From the NCBI RefSeq assembly GCF_021083185.1, contig NZ_JAIGQB010000007.1:62001-126000 (forward strand): a stretch of DNA of 64,000 nucleotides. The letters run 5' to 3'. The notes beneath the pieces are model-generated. The model did not search any database and was not told where the DNA came from. It worked only from the letters and a program-made list of their open reading frames with translations. Below, in pieces: positions 1 to 7,339 of the stretch (within the stretch, counting starts at the first letter, position 1; every line of letters starts with the position of its first letter). This DNA comes from Nocardioides furvisabuli. GTDB taxonomy: Bacteria > Actinomycetota > Actinomycetes > Propionibacteriales > Nocardioidaceae. The translations under genes and the position numbers were made by a program.

Positions 1-411
1 GCGTTGCACGTCGCGCACGCGGAGGCGGAGGAGAAGCACGTCTATCCCACGCTGCGCCGCAAGGACGCGATCACCGAGCACGAGGCCGAGCACGGCGAGG
101 AGGAGCACGCCGAGGGCCACGAGGCGATGCTCAAGGTGCTGGAGCTCAAGGGCACCGACACCCAGGCCTTCGACGACGCCGTCGAGGAGCTGGCGACCGC
201 CCTGAACCACCACCTGACGGAGGAGGAGCTGACGATCCTCAACCCCGCCAGGGACGAGGTGGGTGAGCAGGTGCGCGCCGAGCTCGGCACCGCCTTCGCC
301 ACCGAGCGCAACAAGCAGCTCGACGCCGACTGCGGTGCCATCGACAACGTCCGCCGGATCGTGAAGGCTGCCGAGCGTGAGGGCCTTCTCGACGAGGACT
401 CCGACGACTGA
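1..411 (+). CDS. Hemerythrin HHE-domain protein, 5' end missing
   Basis: The reading frame is open from the first base, so the true start lies outside the window; the TTG at position 4 is probably internal. The visible 136 codons are rich in His and Glu. They show the spaced HxxxE / HHxxxE pattern of the hemerythrin HHE fold (HAEAEEKHVYP near the left edge, NHHLTEEELTIL in the middle), which binds a di-iron centre in a four-helix bundle. In actinobacteria such proteins are thought to sense or store oxygen, NO or iron; the specific role here cannot be read from sequence. The tail is acidic (DEDSDD). The next gene follows 12 bases later on the same strand. Confidence 0.8.
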   Translation, partial: ALHVAHAEAEEKHVYPTLRRKDAITEHEAEHGEEEHAEGHEAMLKVLELKGTDTQAFDDAVEELATALNHHLTEEELTILNPARDEVGEQVRAELGTAFATERNKQLDADCGAIDNVRRIVKAAEREGLLDEDSDD

Positions 412-423
412 GGTGGTGGCCGG

Positions 424-789
424 GTGGACGTGACCCGCATGCGGGAGGTGTGCAGCGCCTTCCCCGGCGCCTGGCCCGACGACCCGTGGGGCCACGACCA
501 CCCGGTCTTCAAGGTCGGCCCGGCCGACCGTGGCAAGATCTTCGCCTCCCTCGCCGCCGACAGCGTCGGCGTCAAGGCCGCAGCGAACCGCGAGGTGGCC
601 GACGAGTGGCTGGTCCGATATCCCGACGACGCGAGCGTGATGGCCTACATCGGTCGCTCGGGGTGGAACGACCTCAAGCTCGACGGGGCCATTCCCGACG
701 ACGAGCTCGTGGAGGCGGTCGAGGAGTCCTACCGGCTGGTGGTCTCCCGTCTCCCGAAGCGCGACCGCCCGGAGGGCTGGGAGCGCTGA
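424..789 (+). CDS. MmcQ/YjbR family protein
   Basis: This 121-residue protein starts at GTG. Its length and pattern fit the MmcQ/YjbR (CyaY-like fold) family: N-terminal FPGAWPDDPWGHDHPVFKV, a central KIFASL strand, and C-terminal GWNDLKLDGAIPDDEL followed by a SYRLVVSRLPKR helix. Members are small cytoplasmic proteins, often labelled DNA-binding, with no firmly established biochemical role. It lies 12 bases after the hemerythrin-like gene and may be co-transcribed. It converges on the ion-channel gene with only 4 bases between stops. Confidence 0.8.
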   Translation: MDVTRMREVCSAFPGAWPDDPWGHDHPVFKVGPADRGKIFASLAADSVGVKAAANREVADEWLVRYPDDASVMAYIGRSGWNDLKLDGAIPDDELVEAVEESYRLVVSRLPKRDRPEGWER

Positions 790-793
790 GCCG

Positions 794-1453
794 TCACCCG
801 CGGCGCCGCAGGATGGTCAGGCCGACCATGCGCGAGACCACCATCGCGATGTAGAACACCCCGGTCATCATCTCGACCATGACGATCGACCTGGCCTGCG
901 AGCCCACCGCGACGATGTCCGAGAGACCGACGCTCGTCAGGACCGAGAAGGACAGGTAGAGCAGCTCGAACCAGCTCTGGTCCGAGCCGGACGGGCTGGA
1001 GAACGAGTCCGGCCACAGCACCTGGACGACGGAGTAGGCATAGGCGAAGGCCCACGCCACGACGGTGAAGGCCGCGCCGGTGGCGTAGTACTCGTCGGTG
1101 GTCACCTTGTCGTCGTGGAACAGGTAGCGCAGCATCGCGTAGGACACGTAGACGTAGAACGGCGCGTGGAGCAGCCCGGAGACGAGCACGACGGCGTCGT
1201 TGTCGGGGAAGACCGGCTCGACGAGCGTCAGCAGCATGGCCGGAGCCCCGAGGAACAGGACGACGCGGCTCGCCGCGGGCGTACGTCGCACGGCGAGGAC
1301 GGCGGCGCCCACCGCCAGCATGCCGATGCCCCCGAGGCTGGCCCGGCCCACCACCGAGTCGTCGAGGAAGGGCCACAGGAGCACCTGCAGGAGCTGTGCG
1401 CCCAGCAGCAGGGCGGACGGGTGCGTCACCAGTTGTCCGAGTGGTCGCTTCAC
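794..1453 (-). CDS. Two-TM potassium-channel-like protein with altered filter
   Basis: This is a 219-residue integral membrane protein with about five or six hydrophobic segments. The C-terminal part matches the pore helix, filter and last TM helix of small bacterial ion channels: YLSFSVLTSVGLSDIVAVG at roughly residues 166-184, followed by ARSIVMVEMMTGVFYIAMVVSRMVG. Related actinobacterial channels have TTVGYGDIVP at this place; here the filter reads TSVGLSD, so the GYG core is not kept. Ion selectivity therefore cannot be assumed. The start is GTG at 1453. A TAGACT box (reverse complement of 1462-1467) lies 8 bases upstream, which fits a leaderless transcript divergent from the next gene. 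Confidence 0.7.
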   Translation of the reverse strand: MKRPLGQLVTHPSALLLGAQLLQVLLWPFLDDSVVGRASLGGIGMLAVGAAVLAVRRTPAASRVVLFLGAPAMLLTLVEPVFPDNDAVVLVSGLLHAPFYVYVSYAMLRYLFHDDKVTTDEYYATGAAFTVVAWAFAYAYSVVQVLWPDSFSSPSGSDQSWFELLYLSFSVLTSVGLSDIVAVGSQARSIVMVEMMTGVFYIAMVVSRMVGLTILRRRG

Positions 1454-1461
1454 GAGGAGGG

Positions 1462-1467
1462 AGTCTA
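1462..1467 (-). promoter_or_regulatory. -10 box (TAGACT) for channel gene
   Basis: Read on the minus strand, TAGACT lies 8 bases before the GTG start at 1453. No Shine-Dalgarno sequence is visible, so a leaderless transcript is inferred. Confidence 0.4.
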
Positions 1468-1505
1468 GGCACGCCGATGAGCCTCGCCGCGGCGCTCCGC
1501 TGGGC

Positions 1506-1511
1506 TAGGTT
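1506..1511 (+). promoter_or_regulatory. -10 box (TAGGTT), leaderless start
   Basis: TAGGTT ends 6 bases before the GTG start at 1518, which is the spacing expected if transcription starts at the first base of the codon. Confidence 0.5.
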
Positions 1512-1517
1512 CGGGTC

Positions 1518-2024
1518 GTGGCACGACGAGTGGCTGGACGATCGGATCGGTGGGTGGTCGGTGGCCTCGCCGCCGTGCTCGCCGCGCTGCTCGTCGCCAT
1601 CGCTCTGGTGACCACGTCCACGGGGGAGGTCGACGACGGGCTCTCGACGGCCCAACGCGAGGTCGCCGCAGCCGCGCGTGCCGAGGCGGTCGCGTTCCTG
1701 ACCGTCGACCACGAGGACATGGACGCCGTCGTCGACGCCGTGCTGGCCGGCGCCACGGGCGACTTCGCCGAGCAGTACGCCGCCCAGCGCGACACCCTCG
1801 TCAGCGAGGCCGTGCGCACCGACGCCACCTCGACCGGTGAGGTCGTGGCCCTCGGGGTCGGCGACCTCGACGACGACGCCGCGACCGTCCTCGTCGCGGC
1901 CAACAGCACCGTCACCAACAGCGGCACCGGACCTGAGGGGCAGGTGCGCTACTACCGTCTGCGCCTCGACCTGGTGCGCGAGGACGGACGCTGGCTGACC
2001 AGCGCCGTGGAGTTCGTCCGGTGA
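1518..2024 (+). CDS. Mce-associated-like membrane protein 1
   Basis: This 168-residue protein has a short basic N-terminus and one TM helix (GGLAAVLAALLVAIALVTT, about residues 15-33). The rest is extracytoplasmic. The layout resembles Mce-associated (Mas) proteins: a helical segment EVAAAARAEAVAFLTVDHEDMDAVVDAVL, then an NTF2-like beta region ending in LDLVREDGRWLTSAVEFV. Such proteins normally accompany Mce lipid-import complexes, but no mce genes are present in this window. The GTG start is placed 6 bases after a TAGGTT -10 box. The stop overlaps the start of the next gene (GTGA), indicating one operon. Confidence 0.65.
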   Translation: MARRVAGRSDRWVVGGLAAVLAALLVAIALVTTSTGEVDDGLSTAQREVAAAARAEAVAFLTVDHEDMDAVVDAVLAGATGDFAEQYAAQRDTLVSEAVRTDATSTGEVVALGVGDLDDDAATVLVAANSTVTNSGTGPEGQVRYYRLRLDLVREDGRWLTSAVEFVR

Positions 2025-2539
2025 GCATGGTGAGGCGCGCGGGCGTCGTGCTGGCGGTCCTGGTGGTCGCCGCCGCCGTCGCCCTCGCCTGGCTGGTCCG
2101 CGAGGGGCGTCCCACCACGACGTCGATCAGCTCCGCCGACGCAGCCGACGCGACCGTCGCCTCGCGCGCGGTGAAGCAGGAGGTCCGTGAGGTCGCCGCG
2201 GAGGCCGCCGCCCGGGCCTACAGCTACTCCTGGGACACCCTCGCCGAGGACAAGGCGCAGGCCCGGGCGCTCATGACCAGCGCGATGCAGGCCCGCTACG
2301 ACCGCACGATGGCCGGCACGGGAGCGGCCGGCCAGCGCGAGCGCACGGTCGTCTCGGCGGAGGTCGTCGACACAGCGCTCGTCACCGCCACGGGGACCGA
2401 CGCCCGGGTGCTGGTCTTCGTCAACCAGCGCACGACCGGTCGCGGGCTCGAGGAGCCCCTCCTCGACCTCGACCGGGTGCTGGTGAGCCTGGCGGACGTG
2501 GACGGCGAGTGGAAGGTCAGCGAGCTCGATGCCTTGTGA
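2021..2539 (+). CDS. Mce-associated-like membrane protein 2
   Basis: This 172-residue protein is a paralogue in layout of the preceding one. It has one N-terminal TM helix (GVVLAVLVVAAAVALAWLV), a helical stretch (AAEAAARAYSYSWDTLAEDKAQARALMTS), and a C-terminal beta region ending DVDGEWKVSELDAL. That ending matches the closing motif of Mas and NTF2-like proteins. Start and upstream stop overlap by 4 bases (GTGA), so the two are almost certainly translated together and may form a heteromeric membrane-anchored complex. Function is unknown; the Mce link is inferred from family resemblance only. Confidence 0.65.
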   Translation: MSMVRRAGVVLAVLVVAAAVALAWLVREGRPTTTSISSADAADATVASRAVKQEVREVAAEAAARAYSYSWDTLAEDKAQARALMTSAMQARYDRTMAGTGAAGQRERTVVSAEVVDTALVTATGTDARVLVFVNQRTTGRGLEEPLLDLDRVLVSLADVDGEWKVSELDAL

Positions 2540-2569
2540 GCAGGGCGTCTTGGACGCGAGGATCACGAC

Positions 2570-3541
2570 GTGGACGACGTGACGACCGACCTGCTGATCA
2601 TCGGAGCCGGTCCCACCGGCCTCTACGCCGCCTACTACGCAGGCTTCCGCGGGATGTCGGTGACGGTCGTCGACTCGCTGCCCGAGCTGGGTGGACAGAT
2701 CACCGCGATGTACCCCGAGAAGGCGATCCTCGACGTCGCGGGGTTCCCCAGCATCAAGGGGCGTGACCTCGTCGAGGGGCTCGTCGCGCAGGCCGCCACC
2801 GCCTCCCCGACGTACCTCCTCGACCGCACCGCGACCACGCTCGAGCACGGCGAGGACCAGGTGGTCGTCACCCTCGACGACGGCACGACTGTGACCGCCC
2901 GTGCTGTGCTCATCACCTCCGGCATCGGCAAGTTCAGCCCCCGCCCGCTCCCGGCCGGCGACGGCTGGGTCGGTCGCGGCATGGAGTTCTTCGTGCCGAG
3001 CTTCGCGCCCTACGCCGGCAAGGACGTGGTGATCGTCGGGGGAGGCGACAGCGCCTTCGACTGGGCCCAGCACCTCGAGCCGGTCGCGTCCACGGTGACC
3101 CTGGTGCACCGGCGAGAGGCCTTCCGCGCCCACGAGCGCACCGTCGCGGAGGTCAGGGCCTCGAGCGTCGAGATCATCACCAGCGCCCAGGTCACCGAGC
3201 TGCGCGGTGACGCCCACCTCGAGGAGGTGGAGATCACCGTCGACGGGCAGGAGCCGCGAGTGGTCCCGGCGCAGGCGCTCGTGGCAGCGCTCGGCTTCAT
3301 CGCCGACCTCGGCGCGATCCAGCGCTGGGGGCTGGTCACCGAGAAGCGCCACGTCGTCGTCGACTCCTCGATGCGCACCAACCTGCCGCGCGTCTTCGCC
3401 GCCGGCGACATCACCGACTACCCCGGCAAGGTGCGGCTGATCGCGGTCGGCTTCGGCGAGGCGGCGACCGCCGTCAACAACGCCGCCGTGGTCCTCGACC
3501 CCTCGGCCCACGTCTTCCCCGGCCACTCCAGCGAGGGGTGA
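2570..3541 (+). CDS. Ferredoxin-NADP+ reductase, thioredoxin-reductase type
   Basis: This 323-residue flavoprotein moves electrons between NADPH and ferredoxin or flavodoxin in the cytoplasm. The FAD-binding GxGxxG motif lies at residues 12-17 (IGAGPTG). A second dinucleotide motif, VIVGGGDSAFDWA, begins near residue 154 for NADPH. FAAGDITDYPGKVRLIAVGFGEAATAVNNA near the C-terminus closes the FAD site. The CxxC active site of thioredoxin reductases is absent from the NADPH domain, which separates it from TrxB and fits the YumC-type ferredoxin-NADP reductase family. The start is GTG at 2570. It lies 30 bases after the Mas-like pair on the same strand. The natural ferredoxin partner is not visible nearby. 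Confidence 0.85.
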   Translation: MDDVTTDLLIIGAGPTGLYAAYYAGFRGMSVTVVDSLPELGGQITAMYPEKAILDVAGFPSIKGRDLVEGLVAQAATASPTYLLDRTATTLEHGEDQVVVTLDDGTTVTARAVLITSGIGKFSPRPLPAGDGWVGRGMEFFVPSFAPYAGKDVVIVGGGDSAFDWAQHLEPVASTVTLVHRREAFRAHERTVAEVRASSVEIITSAQVTELRGDAHLEEVEITVDGQEPRVVPAQALVAALGFIADLGAIQRWGLVTEKRHVVVDSSMRTNLPRVFAAGDITDYPGKVRLIAVGFGEAATAVNNAAVVLDPSAHVFPGHSSEG

Positions 3542-3552
3542 GGCGTCCGGCG

Positions 3553-3574
3553 CCTACCGGCGAGTAGGCATAAT
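3553..3574 (+). promoter_or_regulatory. Inverted repeat CTAC-N6-GTAG overlapping a promoter
   Basis: CCTAC (3553-3557) and GTAGG (3564-3568) form a perfect 5-bp inverted repeat with a 6-base centre. It is followed at once by CATAAT (3569-3574), a 5/6 match to the -10 consensus. The glycosyltransferase start is 34 bases downstream. A similar CTAC-N6-GTAG element precedes the esterase gene (8651-8664) and a TTAC-N6-GTAG form precedes the enoyl-CoA hydratase (58943-58956). This suggests one dimeric, probably TetR-type, repressor; that assignment is inference. Confidence 0.45.
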
Positions 3575-3607
3575 GGGGGCTTCATCGAGCGCGAAAGGCA
3601 GACCACA

Positions 3608-4885
3608 GTGCGCATCGCCATGCTGTCGTACCGCAGCAAGCCGCACTGCGGCGGCCAGGGTGTCTACATCCGCCACCTGAGCCGGGAGCTCGTACGACTC
3701 GGGCACGAGGTCGAGGTGTTCTCCGGCCAGCCCTACCCCGACCTCGACGAGGGCGTGCGGCTGACCAAGGTGCCGAGCCTGGACCTCTACCGCGAGCCCG
3801 ACCCCTTCCGCGTGCCGAGGCTGCGCGAGTTCCGCGACCGCATCGACGTCGAGGAGTTCCTCACGATGTGCACGGCCGGGTTCCCCGAGCCGAAGACCTT
3901 CGGGTCGCGCATCGCGCGGTTGATGAAGGAGCGCGCCGGCGACTTCGACATCGCCCACGACAACCAGGTCCTGGCCCCGGGCGTCATGGAGCTCGAGTCC
4001 TACGGCCTGCCCGTGGTCGCCACGATCCACCACCCGATCACGATGGACCGCCGCATCGACCTCCAGACCGCGCCCACCTGGCGCAAGCGGATGACCCTGC
4101 GCCGGTGGTACGGCTTCCTGCGCATGCAGACCAAGGTGGCCCGCCGACTGCGCAAGGTGCTCACCCCCTCGGAGTCCTCGCGACGCGACGTGGCACGTGA
4201 CTTCGGCGTGGACCCCGACCGGATGCAGACCATCCTGCTGGGCGTCGACGACGTGTTCGCCCCGCCCACCGCGCCGCGTGTGCCGGGCCGGATCCTGGCC
4301 ATGGCGAGCGCCGACGCCCCGATGAAGGGCATCGCGACCCTGCTCGAGGCCTTCGCCAAGCTGAGCGTCGAGCGTGAGGTGTCACTGGTGCTGGTCACCC
4401 GCCCGGAGCCGGGCGGACGCACCGAGCAGCTGATCGACCAGCTCGGCATCGCCGACCGCGTCACCTTCGTCAGCGGCGTCACCGACGAGGAGCTCGTCGC
4501 GGTGATGGGCTCCGCCGAGGTGGCGTGCGTGCCGTCGCTCTACGAGGGCTTCTCGCTGCCCACCGCCGAGCTGATGGCGTGCGCCACGCCGCTGGTGGTC
4601 TCGCGCGCGGGCGCCATCCCCGAGGTCGTCGGCCCCGACGGGGAGTGCGCCGACCTCGTCACGCCGGGCGACGTCTACGAGCTGGAGCAGGCCATCGCCG
4701 CGCTGCTCGACGACCCCGAGCGGCGTACGACGATGGGCGCGGCCGGGCGCGCCCGCGTCGAGGAGCTGTTCAGCTGGCGCGCGGTCGCCGAGGCCACCGC
4801 CGCCGCCTACGAGGAGACCATCGCCGACTTCCGCCGCGAGCGGGGTCCGCGCGAGCAGGAGGAGAGCCACCGTGCTGACCGTTGA
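3608..4885 (+). CDS. Family 4 glycosyltransferase (GT-B fold)
   Basis: This 425-residue glycosyltransferase starts at GTG with a purine-rich GAAAGG upstream. The N-terminal Rossmann half opens with MRIAMLSYRSKPHCGGQGVY, the usual GGxGVY acceptor-side motif. The C-terminal half carries the EX7E motif EGFSLPTAE at about residues 313-321, which contacts the nucleotide-sugar donor. It retains configuration in this family and probably acts at the inner membrane face. It is the first gene of a three-gene operon: its 3' end overlaps the methyltransferase by 14 bases, and that gene overlaps the toroid protein by 4. Donor and acceptor are unknown; a glycolipid or isoprenoid-linked glycan is a guess from the neighbours. 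The upstream CTAC-N6-GTAG repeat may control the operon. Confidence 0.88.
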   Translation: MRIAMLSYRSKPHCGGQGVYIRHLSRELVRLGHEVEVFSGQPYPDLDEGVRLTKVPSLDLYREPDPFRVPRLREFRDRIDVEEFLTMCTAGFPEPKTFGSRIARLMKERAGDFDIAHDNQVLAPGVMELESYGLPVVATIHHPITMDRRIDLQTAPTWRKRMTLRRWYGFLRMQTKVARRLRKVLTPSESSRRDVARDFGVDPDRMQTILLGVDDVFAPPTAPRVPGRILAMASADAPMKGIATLLEAFAKLSVEREVSLVLVTRPEPGGRTEQLIDQLGIADRVTFVSGVTDEELVAVMGSAEVACVPSLYEGFSLPTAELMACATPLVVSRAGAIPEVVGPDGECADLVTPGDVYELEQAIAALLDDPERRTTMGAAGRARVEELFSWRAVAEATAAAYEETIADFRRERGPREQEESHRADR

Positions 4886-5615
4886 CTTCGACCGCCTGGG
4901 CCTGCTGCCCGGCGACCGGGTGCTGGACATGGGCTGCGGCGCCGGGCGCCATGCCTTCGAGATGTACAAGCGGGGCGCCGACGTCATCGCGTTCGACCGT
5001 GACGCCGACGAGCTCGCGACCGTGCGCGAGTGGTTCGCCGCGATGCGCGACGCCGGGGAGGTGCCGGCCGGCGCCGAGGCCGACGTGAAGGAGGGCGACG
5101 CGCTCTCCCTGCCCTTCGCCGACGGCGAGTTCGACCGCATCGTCGCCGCGGAGGTGCTCGAGCACATCCACGCCGACGTCGACGCGATCAAGGAGCTGGT
5201 CCGCGTGCTGCGCCCGGGCGGCACTCTCGCGATCTCGGTGCCGCGGTGGCTCCCGGAGATCGTCAACTGGAAGCTGTCCGACGACTACCACAACGCCGAG
5301 GGCGGCCACGTCCGCATCTACACGGCCGAGGAGCTCGTCGACAAGGTCACCAAGGCCGGCCGCTCCAACGACGGCACGCCCGGCGACGCGATGGTCTTCA
5401 CCGGCAAGGACCACGCCCACGGCCTGCACACGCCCTACTGGTGGATCAAGTGCGCGGTCGGCGTCACCAATGACGAGCACCCGCTCGCCAAGGGCTACCA
5501 CAAGCTCCTGGTGTGGGAGATCATGAAGAACCCGAAGGCGCTGCAGTACGCCGGCAAGGTCCTCGACCCGCTCATCGGCAAGAGCATGGTGCTCTACTTC
5601 CGCAAGCCGGCATGA
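4872..5615 (+). CDS. Class I SAM-dependent methyltransferase (operon)
   Basis: This 247-residue protein starts at GTG inside the end of the glycosyltransferase gene (14-base overlap). Motif I, VLDMGCGAGRHAFEM, is near residues 17-31 and binds S-adenosylmethionine. LPFADGEFDRIVAAEVLEHI is the motif II/III region typical of Methyltransf_11. The second half is unusual in its aromatic content (HGLHTPYWWIKCAVGVTND and KGYHKLLVWEIMKNPKALQYAGKVLDPLIGKSM, quoted here as two separate stretches in part), which could form a lipid or isoprenoid-facing surface. It overlaps the next gene by ATGA. Substrate unknown; joint action with the glycosyltransferase is inferred from the tight coupling. Confidence 0.85.
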   Translation: MLTVDFDRLGLLPGDRVLDMGCGAGRHAFEMYKRGADVIAFDRDADELATVREWFAAMRDAGEVPAGAEADVKEGDALSLPFADGEFDRIVAAEVLEHIHADVDAIKELVRVLRPGGTLAISVPRWLPEIVNWKLSDDYHNAEGGHVRIYTAEELVDKVTKAGRSNDGTPGDAMVFTGKDHAHGLHTPYWWIKCAVGVTNDEHPLAKGYHKLLVWEIMKNPKALQYAGKVLDPLIGKSMVLYFRKPA

Positions 5616-6727
5616 CGCAGGTCCTCACCCGCGCCCAGGTCGAGCAGACCGCAGCCACGATCGCGGCGATGCAGGAGCCGTCCGGCGCGATCCCGTGGAC
5701 GCCGGGGGAGCACACCGACGTGTGGAACCACCTCGAGTCGGCGATGGCGCTGATGGTCGGCGGCGAGCGCGAGGCCGCCGAGCGCGCCTTCGCGTGGGCG
5801 GTGTCGACGCAGCGGCCCGACGGTTCGTGGCCGATGAAGATCGTCGCGGGCGAGGTCGAGGACCACTCCGGCGAGACCAACATGTCGGCGTACGTCGCCG
5901 TGGCGACCTGGCACCACTGGCTGACCGCGCGTGACGAGGGATTCGTACGCCGGATGTGGCCGACGGTGCGGCGGGCCCTGGACTTCGTCGTGTCCCTCCA
6001 GCTCCCGTTCGGGGGCGTGGCGTGGTCGCAGGAGTGGCACGACGGTGCACCCGCGCGTGTCAACGAGCAGGCCCTGCTCGCAGGGTCGTCGAGCATCTAC
6101 CACTCGCTGCGCGCGGGTGTGGCGCTCGCCGAGCTGGTCGACGAGCCGCAGGTCGAGTGGGAGCTGGCCGGCGGCCGGCTCGGGCACGCGCTGCGCGAGC
6201 ACCGCGACCTCTTCCTGGACAAGTCGACCTTCTCGATGGACTGGTACTACCCCGTCCTCGGCGGCGCCGTCCGTGGTCCGGCCGCCCATGCGTTGCTGGC
6301 CGAGCGGTGGGACACCTTCGTCGAGCCCGGCCTCGGCATCCGCTGCGTGTCGACCAACCCGTGGGTGACCGGCGCGGAGACCTGCGAGCTGGTGCTCGCG
6401 CTCGACGCGATCGGCGACCGCGAGCGGGCCCTGCGCCTGCTCGCCGACATGCAGCACCTGCGCACCGACGAGGGGTCCTACTGGACGGGCTACGTCTGGC
6501 CGGACGAGGTCCACTGGCCGGTCGAGCAGACCACCTACACCGCGGCGGCGGTCATCCTGGCGGTCGACGCGCTCGCCGACGGCACCCCCGGCGCCGACAT
6601 CATGCGCGGCACCACGCTGGCCCCGGACTTCGCGGAGATCGGCCTCCGGTGCGGGTGCCTGCCCTGCCTGCCCGAGGACGGCTCAGTCGGCGACCGGGTC
6701 GCCGGCGGCCCCCGACGTACGACGTAG
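5612..6727 (+). CDS. Alpha/alpha-toroid protein, prenyltransferase-like
   Basis: This 371-residue protein starts at the ATG that overlaps the previous stop (ATGA). It has repeated helical-hairpin signatures such as AFAWAVSTQRPDGSWPMKI and the Trp/Asp-rich WSQEW, SMDWYYPVLGG and YWTGYVWPDEVHWPVEQ. These fit the (alpha/alpha)6 toroid of the squalene cyclase / prenyltransferase / glycosidase-like superfamily. Databases often name such proteins prenyltransferase, but no DDxxD motif or DXDD cyclase motif is evident, so the activity is open. It is the third gene of the GT4-methyltransferase operon. Its last 45 bases overlap the convergent methyltransferase gene on the other strand, so the final 14 residues are encoded antisense to that gene. 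Confidence 0.7.
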   Translation: MTQVLTRAQVEQTAATIAAMQEPSGAIPWTPGEHTDVWNHLESAMALMVGGEREAAERAFAWAVSTQRPDGSWPMKIVAGEVEDHSGETNMSAYVAVATWHHWLTARDEGFVRRMWPTVRRALDFVVSLQLPFGGVAWSQEWHDGAPARVNEQALLAGSSSIYHSLRAGVALAELVDEPQVEWELAGGRLGHALREHRDLFLDKSTFSMDWYYPVLGGAVRGPAAHALLAERWDTFVEPGLGIRCVSTNPWVTGAETCELVLALDAIGDRERALRLLADMQHLRTDEGSYWTGYVWPDEVHWPVEQTTYTAAAVILAVDALADGTPGADIMRGTTLAPDFAEIGLRCGCLPCLPEDGSVGDRVAGGPRRTT

Positions 6728-7339
6728 GACCCGCATCGACCCGACGACGTCCACCTCGGTGAAGGCCCCGCTGGCCAGCGCGGGGAGGTAGATCTCCTCG
6801 TAGGGCGGGCGCCCGCCGTCCGCGGGGTCGGGGAAGACGTCGTGGACGAGCAGCACGCCGCCGGGCACGACCCACTGCGGCCACCCCCGGAAGTCGGCGC
6901 GCGCGGGCTCGACGCCGTGGCCGCCGTCGATGAAGAGCAGCGAGAGCGGCGTACGCCACCAGCGGCTGACCGTCTCCGAGCGGCCGACGACCGCGACCAC
7001 CTGGTCCTCGAGCCCCGCGGCGGCGATCGTGCGGCGGAAGGTGGGCAGCGTGTCCATCACGCCGGCCTCGGCGTCCACGAGCGTGGTGTCGTGGTGCTCC
7101 CAGCCGGCCTGGTTCTCCTCCGAGCCGCGGTGGTGGTCGACCGTGAAGACAGTGCCGCCGGTCTCGCGGGCCGCGCCGCCGAGCCAGACGGCGGACTTCC
7201 CGCAGTAGGTGCCGACCTCGAGGGCCGGCCCGTGCGGGAGCCGCTCGAGCGCCCAGCGGTGCAGCAGGGCGCCCTCGTCCTCGGGCATGAAGCCCTTGGC
7301 GGCGCGGGCGTGCGCGAGCAGGTCGGCCGGGAGCGTCAC
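6683..7339 (-). CDS. Class I SAM-dependent methyltransferase (Methyltransf_24-like)
   Basis: This 218-residue protein starts at GTG. The SAM site is LEVGTYCGKSAVWLGGAA (about residues 40-57). A second motif, LLFIDGGHGVEPARADFRGW, followed by VVPGGVLLVHD, is typical of the Methyltransf_24/CmcI-like class. It starts one base after the esterase stop, so the two are co-transcribed on the minus strand. Its 3' end overlaps the convergent toroid-protein gene by 45 bases. This placement of a second methyltransferase against the glycosyltransferase operon suggests a shared pathway; that is inference. Confidence 0.82.
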   Translation of the reverse strand: MTLPADLLAHARAAKGFMPEDEGALLHRWALERLPHGPALEVGTYCGKSAVWLGGAARETGGTVFTVDHHRGSEENQAGWEHHDTTLVDAEAGVMDTLPTFRRTIAAAGLEDQVVAVVGRSETVSRWWRTPLSLLFIDGGHGVEPARADFRGWPQWVVPGGVLLVHDVFPDPADGGRPPYEEIYLPALASGAFTEVDVVGSMRVLRRTSGAAGDPVAD

